From: an uncultured Bacteroides sp. | GTDB taxonomy: Bacteria; Bacteroidota; Bacteroidia; Bacteroidales; Bacteroidaceae | Direction of reading: 5' to 3' | Assembly: GCA_949289295.1 (NCBI GenBank) | Contig: CASENM010000032.1 | Location: 1 to 64,000, forward strand | DNA length: 64,000 bases | In this document: positions 1-10,203 of the stretch, piece by piece | How the letters are laid out: every line of letters begins with the position of its first letter | Numbering within the stretch: position 1 is the stretch's first letter | The notes under the pieces: generated by a model | The model's input: the letters and a program-made list of their open reading frames with translations, nothing else | Told to the model about the DNA's origin: nothing | Database searches by the model: none | Program-made: the position numbers and the translations under genes

Positions 1-169
1 CTTCTCCTACAGTTGCCGCATCCTTATCAGGGATTGCAATTAATGAGTTAGGTTGTTTAAAAGCCGTATAAGCAATCTTTTGAAATAACATAATTGACTT
101 ATTTCTATCTAAATGGTAGAAATAGTTTGCCTGTTCACAATCTTGAATAAACGAATCTATATTTCTCAT
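1..169 (-). CDS. Hypothetical protein, N-terminal part, cut by window edge
   Basis: An ATG at 169 reads leftward for 56 codons to the window edge without a stop. The product begins MRNIDSFIQDCEQANYF and contains a stretch ending PNSLIAIPDKDAATVGE. I do not recognise a family and see no signal peptide or membrane segment. A second short frame ends 8 nt upstream, so the two may be consecutive genes of one unit. The DNA is more AT-rich than the secA block next to it, which fits accessory DNA, but too little is visible to be sure. Confidence 0.45.
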   Translation of the reverse strand, partial: MRNIDSFIQDCEQANYFYHLDRNKSIMLFQKIAYTAFKQPNSLIAIPDKDAATVGE

Positions 170-177
170 ACTATTTT

Positions 178-372
178 TTATTTATATTTCTCCAGATACG
201 GTTCTATACCCAAAGCACTCGTTCTATAACGAGTCACATAAAGATATTGCGGAACAGTCATCAATGCTCTATTTACAAACAAACGAGTAAATTCCACTTG
301 CTGCGTTATTGGGATACAGCATGGGAACCGGCAATGTCCATTCTTGTACGTTTTTGAAAATTTCCTAGGTTT
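178..372 (-). pseudogene. C-terminal fragment of an unrecognised gene
   Basis: Reading leftward, the frame is open from just after a TGA at 373-375 to a TAA at 178-180, about 64 codons. It has no good start codon near its beginning. The decoded end is TRLFVNRALMTVPQYLYVTR followed by a tail ending GIEPYLEKYK, which looks protein-like rather than random. It stops 8 nt before the ATG of the next minus-strand gene. It may be the remains of a gene truncated when this segment was rearranged. No function can be assigned. Confidence 0.3.
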
Positions 373-513
373 TCAAGAACAAGAATGAAGCATGACGCTT
401 CTCACATATATTTTTCCACAAAATAATGGGCAATAAACTCCTTTATTCACTCATTGCCACAAAAATAAACAATAATTCCGAAAATATCAAACTTGGAAAA
501 AGTTTTCCGACAT

Positions 514-562
514 ACAAAAAAGTGAGCGCCGCCCCGGTCATTTACAGACCGGAACGGCGCTC
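514..562 (-). terminator. Rho-independent terminator of secA
   Basis: Arms at 524-539 and 547-562 pair over about 16 positions (GAGCGCCG...CCGGTC type), followed on the minus strand by a T-rich run (514-520). It lies about 45 nt beyond the secA stop. Confidence 0.85.
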
Positions 563-605
563 TCTTTCACTGTATGAATATCCCTTACCTACAGGGAAAT
601 TCTTG

Positions 606-3600
606 TCAAAGTCCTTTGCCGTGACAGTTCTTGTACTTCAGTCCGCTGCCGCAGGGACACGGGTCATTGCGACCTACAGTTTTTCCGGCACGATACGGCT
701 CTTTCTTCGGTTGCTCACGCGTGTCACGCGAAGCGGCGGCCTGCTGGTCCGGATCGGTCAGATTCTGTTTCTCCTCACGATACTGCTGGCGGGGCTGCTG
801 AGGTTCGGGAGCGGCCTCACGCACCTGCTGAGGCTCACGAACAGGAATCTGCGCACGCATCAATACGGAAACCGTATTGTTGTTAATCTTGTTCACCATA
901 TTATCAAACAAGTTGACCGACTCGAGCTTGAAAATCAACAGCGGGTCTTTCTGCTCATAGCTTGCATTCTGTACGGAATGCTTCAGGTCGTCCAGCTCGC
1001 GCAGATTCTCTTTCCAGGCGTCATCGATGGTATGGAGCAGGATAGCCTTCTCGAACGCCTTCACAATAGCTTTCGATTCCGTGTCATAAGCTTCTTTCAG
1101 ATTCACCGACACATTATACATGCGCTTGCCGTCTGTCACCGGAATCATGATATTCTCATATACCTGTCCTTGAGTTTCATATACCTGCTTGATGACCGGG
1201 TTGGCAATCTGTGCCATACGGTCCATCTTACGCTTGAACAAGGCCATCGCATTTTCGAAAGTCACCTCAGCCAAATCTTCCTTCTTCTTGTTTTGGAAAT
1301 CTTCTTCCGTGAACGGGGTCTCCATAGCCAATGTCTGGAAGATTTCCATCCGGACATCCTCATACGAAGGCATATCGACCGCATTGTAACAACGGTCCCA
1401 GATCATATTGGAGATATCCATGCCGATACGCTCACCCATCAAGGCGTGACGGCGCTTGGTGTAGACTACGGTACGCTGCTTGTTCATCACGTCATCATAC
1501 TCCAACAGACGCTTACGGATACCGAAGTTGTTTTCCTCCACTTTCTTCTGTGCACGCTCGATAGAATTGGATATCATCTTGTGCTCAATCATCTCGCCTT
1601 CCTTGAAACCGAGCTTGTCCATCACATGGGCGATACGGTCGGACGAGAACAGACGCATCAGGTCATCTTCCAACGACACGAAGAACACGGACGAACCCGG
1701 GTCTCCCTGACGTCCGGCACGACCACGCAGCTGACGGTCGACACGGCGCGATTCATGACGTTCCGTACCGATAATGGCCAGACCGCCGGCAGCTTTCACT
1801 TCCGGACTCAGCTTGATATCGGTACCACGGCCGGCCATGTTGGTAGCGATGGTCACCGTAGAGCTTTGACCTGCTTTCGCCACGATGTCCGCTTCTTTCT
1901 GGTGCAGTTTCGCATTCAGCACGTTGTGCGGAATCTTGCGCATATCGAGCATCTTGCTCAGCATTTCAGAGATTTCGACCGAAGTAGTACCTACCAGTAC
2001 AGGACGGCCTGCAGTTATCATCTTCTCGATTTCTTCGATGACAGCTTTATATTTTTCACGCTTCGTCTTATAGACACGGTCGTTCATATCGATACGGGCA
2101 ATCGGACGGTTTGTCGGAATAACCACCACATCGAGCTTATAGATATCCCAGAACTCTCCCGCTTCCGTTTCCGCCGTACCGGTCATACCAGACAGCTTGT
2201 GATACATACGGAAATAGTTCTGCAGAGTGATAGTGGCAAAAGTCTGGGTGGCCGCTTCCACCTTCACGCCTTCCTTCGCCTCCACAGCCTGATGGAGTCC
2301 GTCGCTCCAGCGGCGTCCTTCCATGATACGTCCCGTCTGCTCGTCCACAATCTTCACCTGTCCGTCCATCACCACATAGTCGGTGTCCTTCTCAAACATC
2401 GTATAGGCCTTCAGCAACTGGTTGATGGTGTGTACACGTTCCGACTTGATGGCATAGCTGGTAAGCAGTTCATCTTTTTTCGCCAACTTTTCTTCGTCCG
2501 TCAAGTCTTTCTGGTTTTCCAGTTCAGAAAGCTGGGCTGCAATATCCGGAAGCACAAACAAAGTCGGATCTTGTGAGTTACCGGTAATCAGGTCGATACC
2601 CTTGTCGGTAAGGTCAGCACTTTTCAGTTTCTCGTCGATGACGAAATACAGCGGTTCTACTGCCTCAGGCATACGCTTGTTGTTCTGCTCCATGTAGATT
2701 TCTTCCGTTTTCAGCATACCCGCTTTGATGCCCGGTTCGCTGAGGAACTTGATAAGCGGCTTGTTTTTCGGAAGTGCCTTGTGGCTGCGGAACAAGGCCA
2801 GGAAACCGGCTTCCTGATCCTCTTTCTTGTCGGAAGCAATCAGGCGTTTTGCATCGGCCAGATATTGGGTCGCCAGTTTGCGCTGGGCTTCAACCAGACG
2901 CTCCACCAACGGACGGAGCAGCTCGAACAACTGCTGGTCGCCTTTAGGTACCGGACCAGAAATGATAAGCGGAGTACGTGCGTCATCAATCAACACAGAG
3001 TCCACCTCATCGACGATAGCATAGTTATGCTTGCGCTGCACGAGGTCTTTCGGTGATACAGCCATGTTGTCACGCAAGTAATCGAAACCGAACTCATTGT
3101 TCGTTCCGAAAGTGATATCGGCCATATAGGCCTTGCGGCGTGCTTCAGAGTTAGGCTGGTGCTTGTCGATACAGTCCACGCTCAATCCATGGAACATATA
3201 CAGCGGTCCCATCCATTCGGAGTCGCGCTTGGCCAGATAGTCGTTGACAGTCACCACATGCACCCCGTTACCGGTCAACGCATTCAGGAATACAGGCAAC
3301 GTAGCCACAAGCGTCTTTCCTTCACCGGTAGCCATTTCTGCGATTTTACCCTGATGCAATACTACGCCACCGAACAACTGCACATCATAGTGAATCATGT
3401 TCCACACCGTTTCATTGCCTCCGGCCTGCCAATGGTTCTTCCAGATAGCCTTGTCATCCTCAATGCGGAGGAAATCATGTCCCTGGGCCGCCAGTTCGCG
3501 ATCGAAATCCGTGGCGGTCACCACTATTTCCTCATTCTCCGCGAAACGGCGCGCCGTATCTTTCACGATGGCAAACGCCGTAGGCAGCACTTCGTTGAGA

Positions 3601-3905
3601 GCCGCTTCATATTTGTCGAGTACGTCTTTCTCCAGCTTGTCTATCTGCGAGAAGATTGCCTCACGCTTTTCTATCTCAGTTTCTTCAACAGTTGCTTTCA
3701 GTTCTTCGATTTTCTTGTTTTCTCCGACTGCAGAGTCCTTGATGTGTTTTTTCAGTTCCACAGTCTTGGCACGTAGTTCGTCGTTACTCAGCCTGGAAAT
3801 TTCCGGATAAACGGCTTTCACCTTTTCAACCCACGGCTGAATTTCTTTCATGTCGCGCGTAGCCTTGTTGCCGAACAGCTTGCTTATAAATTCATTAAAT
3901 CCCAT
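606..3905 (-). CDS. secA: Preprotein translocase ATPase SecA
   Basis: SecA is the cytoplasmic motor that pushes unfolded preproteins through SecYEG using ATP. The 1099-residue product has the Walker A region [14 protein letters not shown] near residues 191-204, the [15 protein letters not shown] motif, the motif [12 protein letters not shown], the helicase segment [13 protein letters not shown], and a C-terminal zinc-binding SEC-C motif [13 protein letters not shown]. It is about 200 residues longer than E. coli SecA. Extra charged sequence between residues 55 and 160 and in the middle accounts for this, as is usual in Bacteroidetes. It has its own promoter (3961-3990) and terminator (514-562), so it is probably transcribed alone. 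The ATG at 3905 lies about 50 nt after the predicted transcription start. Confidence 0.97.
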   Translation of the reverse strand: MGFNEFISKLFGNKATRDMKEIQPWVEKVKAVYPEISRLSNDELRAKTVELKKHIKDSAVGENKKIEELKATVEETEIEKREAIFSQIDKLEKDVLDKYEAALNEVLPTAFAIVKDTARRFAENEEIVVTATDFDRELAAQGHDFLRIEDDKAIWKNHWQAGGNETVWNMIHYDVQLFGGVVLHQGKIAEMATGEGKTLVATLPVFLNALTGNGVHVVTVNDYLAKRDSEWMGPLYMFHGLSVDCIDKHQPNSEARRKAYMADITFGTNNEFGFDYLRDNMAVSPKDLVQRKHNYAIVDEVDSVLIDDARTPLIISGPVPKGDQQLFELLRPLVERLVEAQRKLATQYLADAKRLIASDKKEDQEAGFLALFRSHKALPKNKPLIKFLSEPGIKAGMLKTEEIYMEQNNKRMPEAVEPLYFVIDEKLKSADLTDKGIDLITGNSQDPTLFVLPDIAAQLSELENQKDLTDEEKLAKKDELLTSYAIKSERVHTINQLLKAYTMFEKDTDYVVMDGQVKIVDEQTGRIMEGRRWSDGLHQAVEAKEGVKVEAATQTFATITLQNYFRMYHKLSGMTGTAETEAGEFWDIYKLDVVVIPTNRPIARIDMNDRVYKTKREKYKAVIEEIEKMITAGRPVLVGTTSVEISEMLSKMLDMRKIPHNVLNAKLHQKEADIVAKAGQSSTVTIATNMAGRGTDIKLSPEVKAAGGLAIIGTERHESRRVDRQLRGRAGRQGDPGSSVFFVSLEDDLMRLFSSDRIAHVMDKLGFKEGEMIEHKMISNSIERAQKKVEENNFGIRKRLLEYDDVMNKQRTVVYTKRRHALMGERIGMDISNMIWDRCYNAVDMPSYEDVRMEIFQTLAMETPFTEEDFQNKKKEDLAEVTFENAMALFKRKMDRMAQIANPVIKQVYETQGQVYENIMIPVTDGKRMYNVSVNLKEAYDTESKAIVKAFEKAILLHTIDDAWKENLRELDDLKHSVQNASYEQKDPLLIFKLESVNLFDNMVNKINNNTVSVLMRAQIPVREPQQVREAAPEPQQPRQQYREEKQNLTDPDQQAAASRDTREQPKKEPYRAGKTVGRNDPCPCGSGLKYKNCHGKGL

Positions 3906-3960
3906 TGTATGTTTTTGTTTTTATTATTATCAAAAAAATGTAACCCACTTGTTTTCCGCA

Positions 3961-3990
3961 CAAAGATACAAAATTTACCTGTTGCACAAA
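3961..3990 (-). promoter_or_regulatory. secA promoter (Bacteroidetes type)
   Basis: On the minus strand a TTTG (3987-3990) precedes TATCTTTG (3961-3968) by 18 nt, matching the Bacteroides -33/-7 consensus. It lies 56 nt upstream of the secA ATG. Confidence 0.75.
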
Positions 3991-4018
3991 GCATTTCCCG
4001 CAATGTTCCCCTCATGCC

Positions 4019-5602
4019 TTATCTGCAGATGTCAATCATAGGGGGAACCGGACAGGCGTTCGGCGCACGGATACGCATGAAATGGGCCAAAGTAGGGACA
4101 ATGGCCGCAATCTTGACCGGAGAAAAAAGAATTTCGGGTTTTACTCCGTAGCCCATGAAAATCAGCGGAGACGAACTGTAAGCCTCGCGCACCACTTTAG
4201 CCTCGTGCGAATGCTCGTCTACCACCGACCAGCCCGGCATCACCTCTATATATATGTCGCCGGAACGGGCCGGATTATAGGTGTTGCGTATTTTTTCAAT
4301 TTTCGGAGTCCACGAACCCAGCAGCAGACGCTGGGCCGAATAAGCATTCTGCACGCCGCTCATCTGCACCACAAAATCGGCAGAACGGCTCATCACTTCC
4401 ACCAAATCCAGCTTCCTGTCTTCTATAAGCTTGTGGTTCAGATAAATCTGACGGTCAAAATAGGTCTCCACATATTGACCGGGACCGTATATGGCCATCA
4501 GATACATGTTGAGCAATGCCGCACAACGCTTGATATGAAATTCACCGCCCGGAATCTTGAACTGGGGAGAATCGGCCGGGTCTGAGTCCCTGTATCCGGT
4601 AGAAGTGATGAAAAACAGCGTGTTTTTCAATCCTACTTTCCGATCTATCAAGTCCAGCAGTTCGGCTATACTGTTGTCCAGACGCACATATACGTCCTGA
4701 ATTTCCATCGACAGTTCCGAATTGGGCTTATGGGCATAATTCCCCGCATAATACGACAACGTAAGCAAGTCGGGAACCGCGTCCTTCCCTATCGGCGTAT
4801 TGTTGAAGCAAGCTTCGGCCAGACGGTTCACTTCATCGTTGACATAGGGGCTTGTCTTGAATCTTCTGTATTTTTCGTACCGCTCGTCAGAAAAATCGTG
4901 CTTGAAACTTACCTGTTTCGATGCGGAAGTGACGTATTGGTAACGTGTAACGGGATGATAAGGCTTCCAAACCATCGAATTGATGCGGAAGTCCAGCCCC
5001 TGACGGTCGTTATAGCTGCTTACCCACTGGGGAAAGGCCCCATAAAATGTCGTTCCGCCCCATTTCCCGTTAGAATCATTCAGCCAGAAGGCTCCTTTTG
5101 CCGCATGGCCGGCCGCCAGAATCGCCATCTCGCGGGTAGGTGCGATTGAATATACCTCCGCTTCGCCCTGGCTGGCCACCATCAATTCGTCGGACAACGT
5201 GGAAACTTGCAGAAACTTCGGAGAAGAACTTTCCGACGTATAGATTCCCATGAAAGCCGGATCATCCACCGACTTCATTATCCGCAAGGTGGAACGTTCC
5301 ATCCAACGGTTGCCTGGAATACCGTTATAATAAGGGGAAGTGCCCGTATAGACGGCTGCCGTTGCCGACGAACGGTCGACATTGATAAAATCATATTCTG
5401 CGTTGGCATATATCCGCCCTTCCTTCAAGAGCCGCTTGAACCCTCTTTCACCGTAAAGGGCCGAAAATGCCTCCATATAATCTGCGCGCAACTGGTCGAT
5501 GGTCAGCCCCACCACCAGCCGGGGGGCAGGCGGTAAGGTCTGAGCCTGCAGTCCCGTGATGACGAAAGCAGTCAGTAAAGATGTCAGTATGCGTTCCTTC
5601 AT
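4019..5602 (-). CDS. Alkaline phosphatase superfamily protein (PafA-like), probably catalytically inactive
   Basis: The 527-residue product starts with a Sec signal peptide (cleavage near GLQAQ) and should be periplasmic. The fold is PafA/nucleotide-pyrophosphatase-like: TIDQLRADY near residue 34, YTGTSPYYNGIPGN, AAGHAAKGAFW, and near the C-terminus PLIFMGYGVKP. In a hand alignment to PafA from memory, the first metal-ligand Asp is kept. The nucleophile Thr becomes Arg (INVDRSSAT), the TDYVGH ligands become GNYAHK, the ADHG pair becomes STGY, and the last His before PLIF is missing. I therefore infer a pseudoenzyme, perhaps a binding or structural protein. The start overlaps the stop of the upstream DUF4105 gene by 4 nt, so the two are likely translationally coupled. 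Confidence 0.85.
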   Translation of the reverse strand: MKERILTSLLTAFVITGLQAQTLPPAPRLVVGLTIDQLRADYMEAFSALYGERGFKRLLKEGRIYANAEYDFINVDRSSATAAVYTGTSPYYNGIPGNRWMERSTLRIMKSVDDPAFMGIYTSESSSPKFLQVSTLSDELMVASQGEAEVYSIAPTREMAILAAGHAAKGAFWLNDSNGKWGGTTFYGAFPQWVSSYNDRQGLDFRINSMVWKPYHPVTRYQYVTSASKQVSFKHDFSDERYEKYRRFKTSPYVNDEVNRLAEACFNNTPIGKDAVPDLLTLSYYAGNYAHKPNSELSMEIQDVYVRLDNSIAELLDLIDRKVGLKNTLFFITSTGYRDSDPADSPQFKIPGGEFHIKRCAALLNMYLMAIYGPGQYVETYFDRQIYLNHKLIEDRKLDLVEVMSRSADFVVQMSGVQNAYSAQRLLLGSWTPKIEKIRNTYNPARSGDIYIEVMPGWSVVDEHSHEAKVVREAYSSSPLIFMGYGVKPEILFSPVKIAAIVPTLAHFMRIRAPNACPVPPMIDICR

Positions 5603-6777
5603 TCTCTTTTCTTATATACTAATACATGGCTTACGGCATTCACCAGCAAACCGAGTGCCAAAGGTAATACTGTTAAATTGAATTTTTGTGGCAAAAGCAG
5701 GAACAAAGCCATAAAAAGTGTTAAATACACGCAGTTTGCCAGATGATACGCATCTTTTTTACGCTTCAGGTCGCGGAAAACCATCACCGGAAGATAGAAC
5801 AACGGAATCGGATTGAACAATATCAGCAGCCAGTTGGACCCTACCGTAGGATGGGATGAAACAAAAAACAAGAAAGCGACAATGCATCCTGCCAGTCCTT
5901 GGACGGCATACAGCCACAGGTCCCACCCCCAATATATGCGGCGGCGCTTGCACTGCAACCACCCCACCAGCACATTCAAGGCCAGAAAGACCACGGCGGC
6001 CATCATCGGCGTAACGGGAAAGGCCGGCTCCACGTCCGGCTCCACGTCCACAATCTTTTCTTCACGGACCACCAGCGGCCTGCGGGTTCCGTCTTCATTT
6101 TCTATATAGGCACGGGCCGCAAAATCTTTCATATAAAACGGCGAAAACATCTGGCTGCGGTTATCTATGGGCTTGTCGGCCTCAGCGCCCAGACAAAAGT
6201 CGATGCCCATGCCGTCCCATGGAGAACCGGCCGTAAACTCATGCACAATGCTCCTGAACGTTTTTCCCGGATGCCCTTCCGGATAAACCACTTTTCCGCG
6301 GACACACCTCTCAATCTGGTCGCGCGCCCGCGTTGTACAGTTGTCATAGAAATAATTATAACGGTACACCCTGTTCTCGGGCAGATAGTTTTCTTCCAGC
6401 AACGCCAACAGACGGAGCTTCTCGGCTTCTGTCAGATTCAACACCTGCTGCCACACGGACGACCCTCTCAGGGCATATTCGGCCTCAAAATAAGGATAAG
6501 GAGCGATGCCCAACTTATAGTCGGTCTCTCCTTTCACAAAACGATAGACGAAATGAGGGGTGTCGAAACTGAACATGCCGTAATTAAACACCAGGTCGAC
6601 CCGGCGGGAAAAGTTCTGATAACGGATAGCCGTATGCCCGAACAACGCATAAATCTCGTTTCCGGGAGCACACGTGACCAGACTGAACTGAATGCTGTCG
6701 CGAACCTGCTGTGCACGGAACGGGAAAGAAGCGCAAAGCAGAAGCAGACAGACCAGCATACGTAACTTACAACTCAT
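5599..6777 (-). CDS. DUF4105 family membrane protein
   Basis: The product is 392 residues from the ATG at 6777. A signal peptide (MSCKLRMLVCLLLLCASFPF, cut near RAQQ) is followed by a DUF4105 domain with CAPGNEIYALFGHTAIRY and the conserved YNYFYDNCTTRARD segment. The C-terminal 130 residues hold about four hydrophobic helices (for example MMAAVVFLALNVLVGW), so the domain is periplasmic and membrane-anchored. Longer readings up to 6912 exist, but they run through the palindromic array and the promoter, so the internal start is preferred. DUF4105 resembles the N-terminal domain of lacto-N-biosidase-type proteins. Its activity here is unknown. It is coupled to the PafA-like gene. Confidence 0.85.
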   Translation of the reverse strand: MSCKLRMLVCLLLLCASFPFRAQQVRDSIQFSLVTCAPGNEIYALFGHTAIRYQNFSRRVDLVFNYGMFSFDTPHFVYRFVKGETDYKLGIAPYPYFEAEYALRGSSVWQQVLNLTEAEKLRLLALLEENYLPENRVYRYNYFYDNCTTRARDQIERCVRGKVVYPEGHPGKTFRSIVHEFTAGSPWDGMGIDFCLGAEADKPIDNRSQMFSPFYMKDFAARAYIENEDGTRRPLVVREEKIVDVEPDVEPAFPVTPMMAAVVFLALNVLVGWLQCKRRRIYWGWDLWLYAVQGLAGCIVAFLFFVSSHPTVGSNWLLILFNPIPLFYLPVMVFRDLKRKKDAYHLANCVYLTLFMALFLLLPQKFNLTVLPLALGLLVNAVSHVLVYKKRE

Positions 6778-6796
6778 ATAAACAGGCATAAAATTT

Positions 6797-6860
6797 AAAA
6801 ACGTTTCGGCGTTCAGACCCAAACGCTTCGGCGTTTGAACTAAAACGCCGAAGCGTTTTT
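6797..6860. repeat. Three-unit palindrome array with 22-nt period
   Basis: Three ACG-N6-CGT units occupy 6801-6812, 6823-6834 and 6845-6856; their centres are exactly 22 nt apart. Units 2 and 3 are exact reverse complements, and single units can fold with a C(TTCG)G loop. The array lies between the divergent DUF4105 and coaX genes, just downstream of a minus-strand -7 box, so it would be in the DUF4105 leader RNA. Related arrays are at 19643, 30431 and 42523. Confidence 0.85.
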
Positions 6861-6868
6861 TCCGGGCA

Positions 6869-6876
6869 CAAAAATA
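6869..6876 (-). promoter_or_regulatory. Probable -7 box for the DUF4105 gene
   Basis: The minus strand reads TATTTTTG, a perfect TAnnTTTG match, 92 nt upstream of the ATG. No convincing -33 box is seen. Confidence 0.5.
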
Positions 6877-6940
6877 CACGGATTTTTTATAAGAATGAAT
6901 AATTCGCCCCATTTGTTGCGCAAGGTATTTATTTTTTCCG

Positions 6941-6948
6941 TTACTTTG
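6941..6948 (+). promoter_or_regulatory. Probable -7 box for coaX
   Basis: TTACTTTG followed by CA is one base from the TAnnTTTG consensus. It sits 25 nt before the GTG at 6973 and downstream of the ATG at 6895, which argues for the GTG start. Confidence 0.5.
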
Positions 6949-6972
6949 CAGCCGAAATCAAACAACACGACG

Positions 6973-7713
6973 GTGAACTTAATAATAGACATAGGCAATA
7001 CGGTTGCCAAACTGGCAATATTCGACGGTGACCGGATAGTGGAAGTTTTACGAGGCTCAAACCATTCGCTGGACTGCCTCACGATGCTGCGCCACAAATA
7101 TCCTATCAAAAGGGCTATCATCGCTTCCGTCATCACACTGAGCAACACAATCCGCCGGCAGCTCGGAGAAACGGATTTCGAGGTGATGGAGCTTGACTAC
7201 CGGACTCCGGTCCCCATAAAGAACATGTACAAGACTCCGCAGACACTGGGCATGGACAGGCTCGCCGCCGTGGTAGGGGCCAACTATATTCTCCCCCAAA
7301 AAAATCTGCTGGTCATCGATGCGGGCACGGCACTCACTTACGAGTTCATCGATGCGGCGGGTCAATATTGGGGCGGAAACATCTCCCCGGGACTTTACGT
7401 ACGCTTCAAGTCGCTGAATGCCTGCTGCGACAAACTTCCCCTGATTGACCGGAGAGGAGAACTGCCCGAATTCGGGCACGACACGGAAACAGCCATCCGC
7501 GCAGGAGTAATCCGCGGAATGGAATTTGAAATGGCCGGATACATCCGTCTCATGCAGAAGAAATATCCCGACCTTTTGGTTTTTTTAACTGGAGGAGATA
7601 AATTTTCTTTTGATACAAACTTAAAAAGTATCATCTTTGCAGACAGATTTTTAGTATTGAAAGGTTTAAACAGAATTTTGAATTATAATGTCAAGCAAGA
7701 AAGTAATCATTAG
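6973..7713 (+). CDS. coaX: Type III pantothenate kinase
   Basis: CoaX phosphorylates pantothenate with ATP, the first step of coenzyme A synthesis. Type III enzymes belong to the ASKHA fold and, from family knowledge, are not feedback-inhibited by CoA. The 246-residue product shows the N-terminal phosphate loop [17 protein letters not shown], the motif [13 protein letters not shown], the second phosphate motif [16 protein letters not shown] and [16 protein letters not shown] chose the GTG at 6973 because the family normally begins a few residues before the IDIGN motif and a -7 box lies between it and the ATG at 6895. The 3' end overlaps the next gene by 26 nt, so this is the first gene of an envelope operon. 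Confidence 0.93.
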   Translation: MNLIIDIGNTVAKLAIFDGDRIVEVLRGSNHSLDCLTMLRHKYPIKRAIIASVITLSNTIRRQLGETDFEVMELDYRTPVPIKNMYKTPQTLGMDRLAAVVGANYILPQKNLLVIDAGTALTYEFIDAAGQYWGGNISPGLYVRFKSLNACCDKLPLIDRRGELPEFGHDTETAIRAGVIRGMEFEMAGYIRLMQKKYPDLLVFLTGGDKFSFDTNLKSIIFADRFLVLKGLNRILNYNVKQESNH

Positions 7714-8971
7714 CGCATTGTTGGTGGCTTCATGCGCAGGAGCCTGGTCACAGACAAGCACTAATTCCCCTTATACCCGATACGGATTGGGAGATATGTC
7801 CGAACAGGTTTTCACGAACAACGCCGCTATGGGAGGAGTAGGCTATGCTTTGCGCTCCAATCTGAGTATCAACCCGATGAATCCGGCTTCTTATACGGCG
7901 GTTGATTCACTTTCGTTCATGTTCGACACAGGAATGACATTAAAAAGTTCAAATTTCGAGGAAGGGAACTACAAGTCGAACGCCAAAAACGCGAGCTTTG
8001 ACTATCTGGCCATGCAGTTCCGCCTGCACCCCCGTCTGGGCATGGTTGTCGGATATACGCCTTACTCCACGCTGGGATACAACCTCACACGTACAAAATC
8101 CATCGAAGGAAGTGAAGTGACCATCTCCAACAACTTTTACGGTGACGGAGGTCTCCAGCAGATTTTCGGAGGATTGGGATTCAAGATACTCGACAATCTT
8201 TCCGTAGGAGCCAACATCGGCTATCTTTTCGGCAAGCTGAACCATCAGACTGCCGCCACACTAAGCAACGGAGGAGACATGACAGTCATCTATGACCGCC
8301 TTACCGTAGCCAGTTACCATGCCAATTTCGGACTGCAATATACGCAGACCCTCAACAAGAACAACAAGCTGACACTGGGACTTGCCTATACGTTGGGACA
8401 TGAACTGAACTCGACGGACATCCATGGAATACAGGTGGCCAGTTCAAGCTCGAACGACAGTTATTCGGTGGTACAGGAAAACCAGAAAGAAAACTCATAC
8501 GGCATCCCGCACATTTTCGGGGGAGGTATCGCATGGCAACACAAGAACAATCTGACCGTAGAGGCCGACTATACCCTCCAGAAATGGGAAGGGGTGAAAT
8601 ATGACAACCGGACAGACCGGTATATGGACCGTACGAAAGTGGCTTTGGGCGTGGAACTCTTTCCGAACGAATACGGAAGAAACTACCTCAGCCGGATCAG
8701 ATACCGGGCAGGTGCCTACTACTCGACTCCATACCTGAAAACCCCCACTACGAATCCGGACGCGCCTTGGGTGGACGGACCGAAAGAATATGGGGTAAGC
8801 GTCGGCTTCGGGCTGCCTCTGGTCTTTCAGCAAATCAGCATGTTGAACATTACCGGACAATATGTACACGTCAGCCCTTCTGTAAAAGGACTGCTCGCAG
8901 AAAACCGCTTCATGATTAAAATCGGACTGACCTTCAACGAACGCTGGTTCATGAAATGGAGGGTCAACTGA
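7688..8971 (+). CDS. Outer-membrane beta-barrel protein
   Basis: The 427-residue product has a signal peptide ([20 protein letters not shown], cut near SQT). Behind it come short alternating hydrophobic strands ending in an aromatic-rich terminus ([15 protein letters not shown]), typical of an outer-membrane barrel. The start of the mature part ([12 protein letters not shown], then [13 protein letters not shown]) resembles FadL/PorV-like proteins of Bacteroidetes. Its substrate is unknown. It overlaps coaX by 26 nt and is followed 20 nt later by a TPR protein, so it is in the coaX operon. The start is the only ATG that keeps the signal peptide. Confidence 0.75.
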   Translation: MSSKKVIISALLVASCAGAWSQTSTNSPYTRYGLGDMSEQVFTNNAAMGGVGYALRSNLSINPMNPASYTAVDSLSFMFDTGMTLKSSNFEEGNYKSNAKNASFDYLAMQFRLHPRLGMVVGYTPYSTLGYNLTRTKSIEGSEVTISNNFYGDGGLQQIFGGLGFKILDNLSVGANIGYLFGKLNHQTAATLSNGGDMTVIYDRLTVASYHANFGLQYTQTLNKNNKLTLGLAYTLGHELNSTDIHGIQVASSSSNDSYSVVQENQKENSYGIPHIFGGGIAWQHKNNLTVEADYTLQKWEGVKYDNRTDRYMDRTKVALGVELFPNEYGRNYLSRIRYRAGAYYSTPYLKTPTTNPDAPWVDGPKEYGVSVGFGLPLVFQQISMLNITGQYVHVSPSVKGLLAENRFMIKIGLTFNERWFMKWRVN

Positions 8972-8991
8972 TCATGGACGGCAGATATATA

Positions 8992-10197
8992 ATGAAAATC
9001 AAGTTCCATATCTTGCTTGCATGCGGATTGGCGGGGATATCTGCGAACGTTTCCGCACAACATGAAACAGACAGTATCCGGATTCTGCAGAGACTGATTG
9101 TTGAAACTCAGGAAACGGACAGCCACAAGAACTATTTCCAGGCACTGATGGATGTCTATGACCGGGAAATAGAATCCACGGACACCATAGACAATCCGGC
9201 GGAACGTGCCGCATCGAAAGGAAAGCTGCTGGGCAGGAAAAGCCATGACTACATCCTGTTTGCAGGAAAACAGCCGGACATCGACCGGGCTTACGGAATG
9301 GTGAAAGAAGCGGCCGGCCTGCAAGCCCCGACACCTGACATAGCCGTACTGCAGGACCTTGTGGAAATGTCGCTCGCCAAAATGAAGAAAAACCCTGCCC
9401 ATACAAAAGCATTCATACAAGATTACCTTACTGCCTACAACGGTCTGGCAAGAATTAAAGAAACAGCCGATACCCCGGAAGCCCGGAGGCAGATAAAATA
9501 TGCAGAAGACACGGTCAATTCATATTTCATCAGCAGCGGAACGGCCGGATGCGAACGGCTGCAAGCCATTTTCGGCCCTGAAATCGCATCACACAAGACC
9601 GACCTGATATATCTGAAACAAGTGATTTCTATCCTGAAACAATTGAGATGTACCGGTGAAGATGTATATTATGAAGCGGTCGAAGCGGCCCATAATCTCG
9701 AACCGACTCCTTCTACAGCACTCGGATGTGCCTATAAGTACTATTATAAGACGGAGGATATTGAAAAAAGTCTTCTCTTCTTTGACCAGGCCGTGTCACT
9801 TGAACCCGACATGAAGAAGAAAGCGGAATATTGCTATAGGGCTGCAGTGGCCCTATACAGCAGAAAGATGTTGGGAAAAGCCAAAGAATATGCCCGGAAA
9901 GCCTTGTCGTACGACGAACAGCTGGGGAAAGCCTATCTCCTGATTGCACAGATGTATGCTTCCAGCCCAAACTGGAGCAATGAAGAGACCCTGAACAAAT
10001 GCACTTATTATGCGGCCATCGACAAACTGCAGCGCGCTAAGGAAGTGGACCCCGACATCGCGGAAGAGGCTCAGAAGCTGATTGTCACGTATGCGGCGAT
10101 GACCCCGAAAGACGAAGATTTGTTTTTCATCGGACTGAAAAAGGGAAACACGCTGACAATCGGAGGATGGATAAAGGAAACGACCACCATTAAATGA
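8992..10197 (+). CDS. Secreted tetratricopeptide-repeat protein
   Basis: The 401-residue product begins with a signal peptide (MKIKFHILLACGLAGISANV, cut near SAQ). The rest is helical with TPR-like repeats, clearest between residues 225 and 330 (EPTPSTALGCAYKYYYK, YCYRAAVALYSRKMLGKAKE, GKAYLLIAQMYA). TPR proteins act as docking scaffolds; the partner is unknown and may be the preceding barrel or the LPS export protein that follows. An upstream in-frame ATG at 8956 overlaps the previous gene and would bury the signal peptide, so 8992 is preferred. The stop lies 6 nt before lptC. Confidence 0.75.
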   Translation: MKIKFHILLACGLAGISANVSAQHETDSIRILQRLIVETQETDSHKNYFQALMDVYDREIESTDTIDNPAERAASKGKLLGRKSHDYILFAGKQPDIDRAYGMVKEAAGLQAPTPDIAVLQDLVEMSLAKMKKNPAHTKAFIQDYLTAYNGLARIKETADTPEARRQIKYAEDTVNSYFISSGTAGCERLQAIFGPEIASHKTDLIYLKQVISILKQLRCTGEDVYYEAVEAAHNLEPTPSTALGCAYKYYYKTEDIEKSLLFFDQAVSLEPDMKKKAEYCYRAAVALYSRKMLGKAKEYARKALSYDEQLGKAYLLIAQMYASSPNWSNEETLNKCTYYAAIDKLQRAKEVDPDIAEEAQKLIVTYAAMTPKDEDLFFIGLKKGNTLTIGGWIKETTTIK

Positions 10198-10203
10198 TTT
10201 CGT

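Noticed and set aside
426-2576. 716-codon open frame opposite secA
   Set aside because: It is fully antisense to the conserved SecA sequence, has low-complexity His/Arg/Leu-rich composition and no family motif; it is a shadow of secA codon bias.
5599-6912. Longer 437-residue reading of the DUF4105 protein
   Set aside because: The extra 45 codons run through the palindrome array and the -7 box and place a signal peptide in the middle of the protein.
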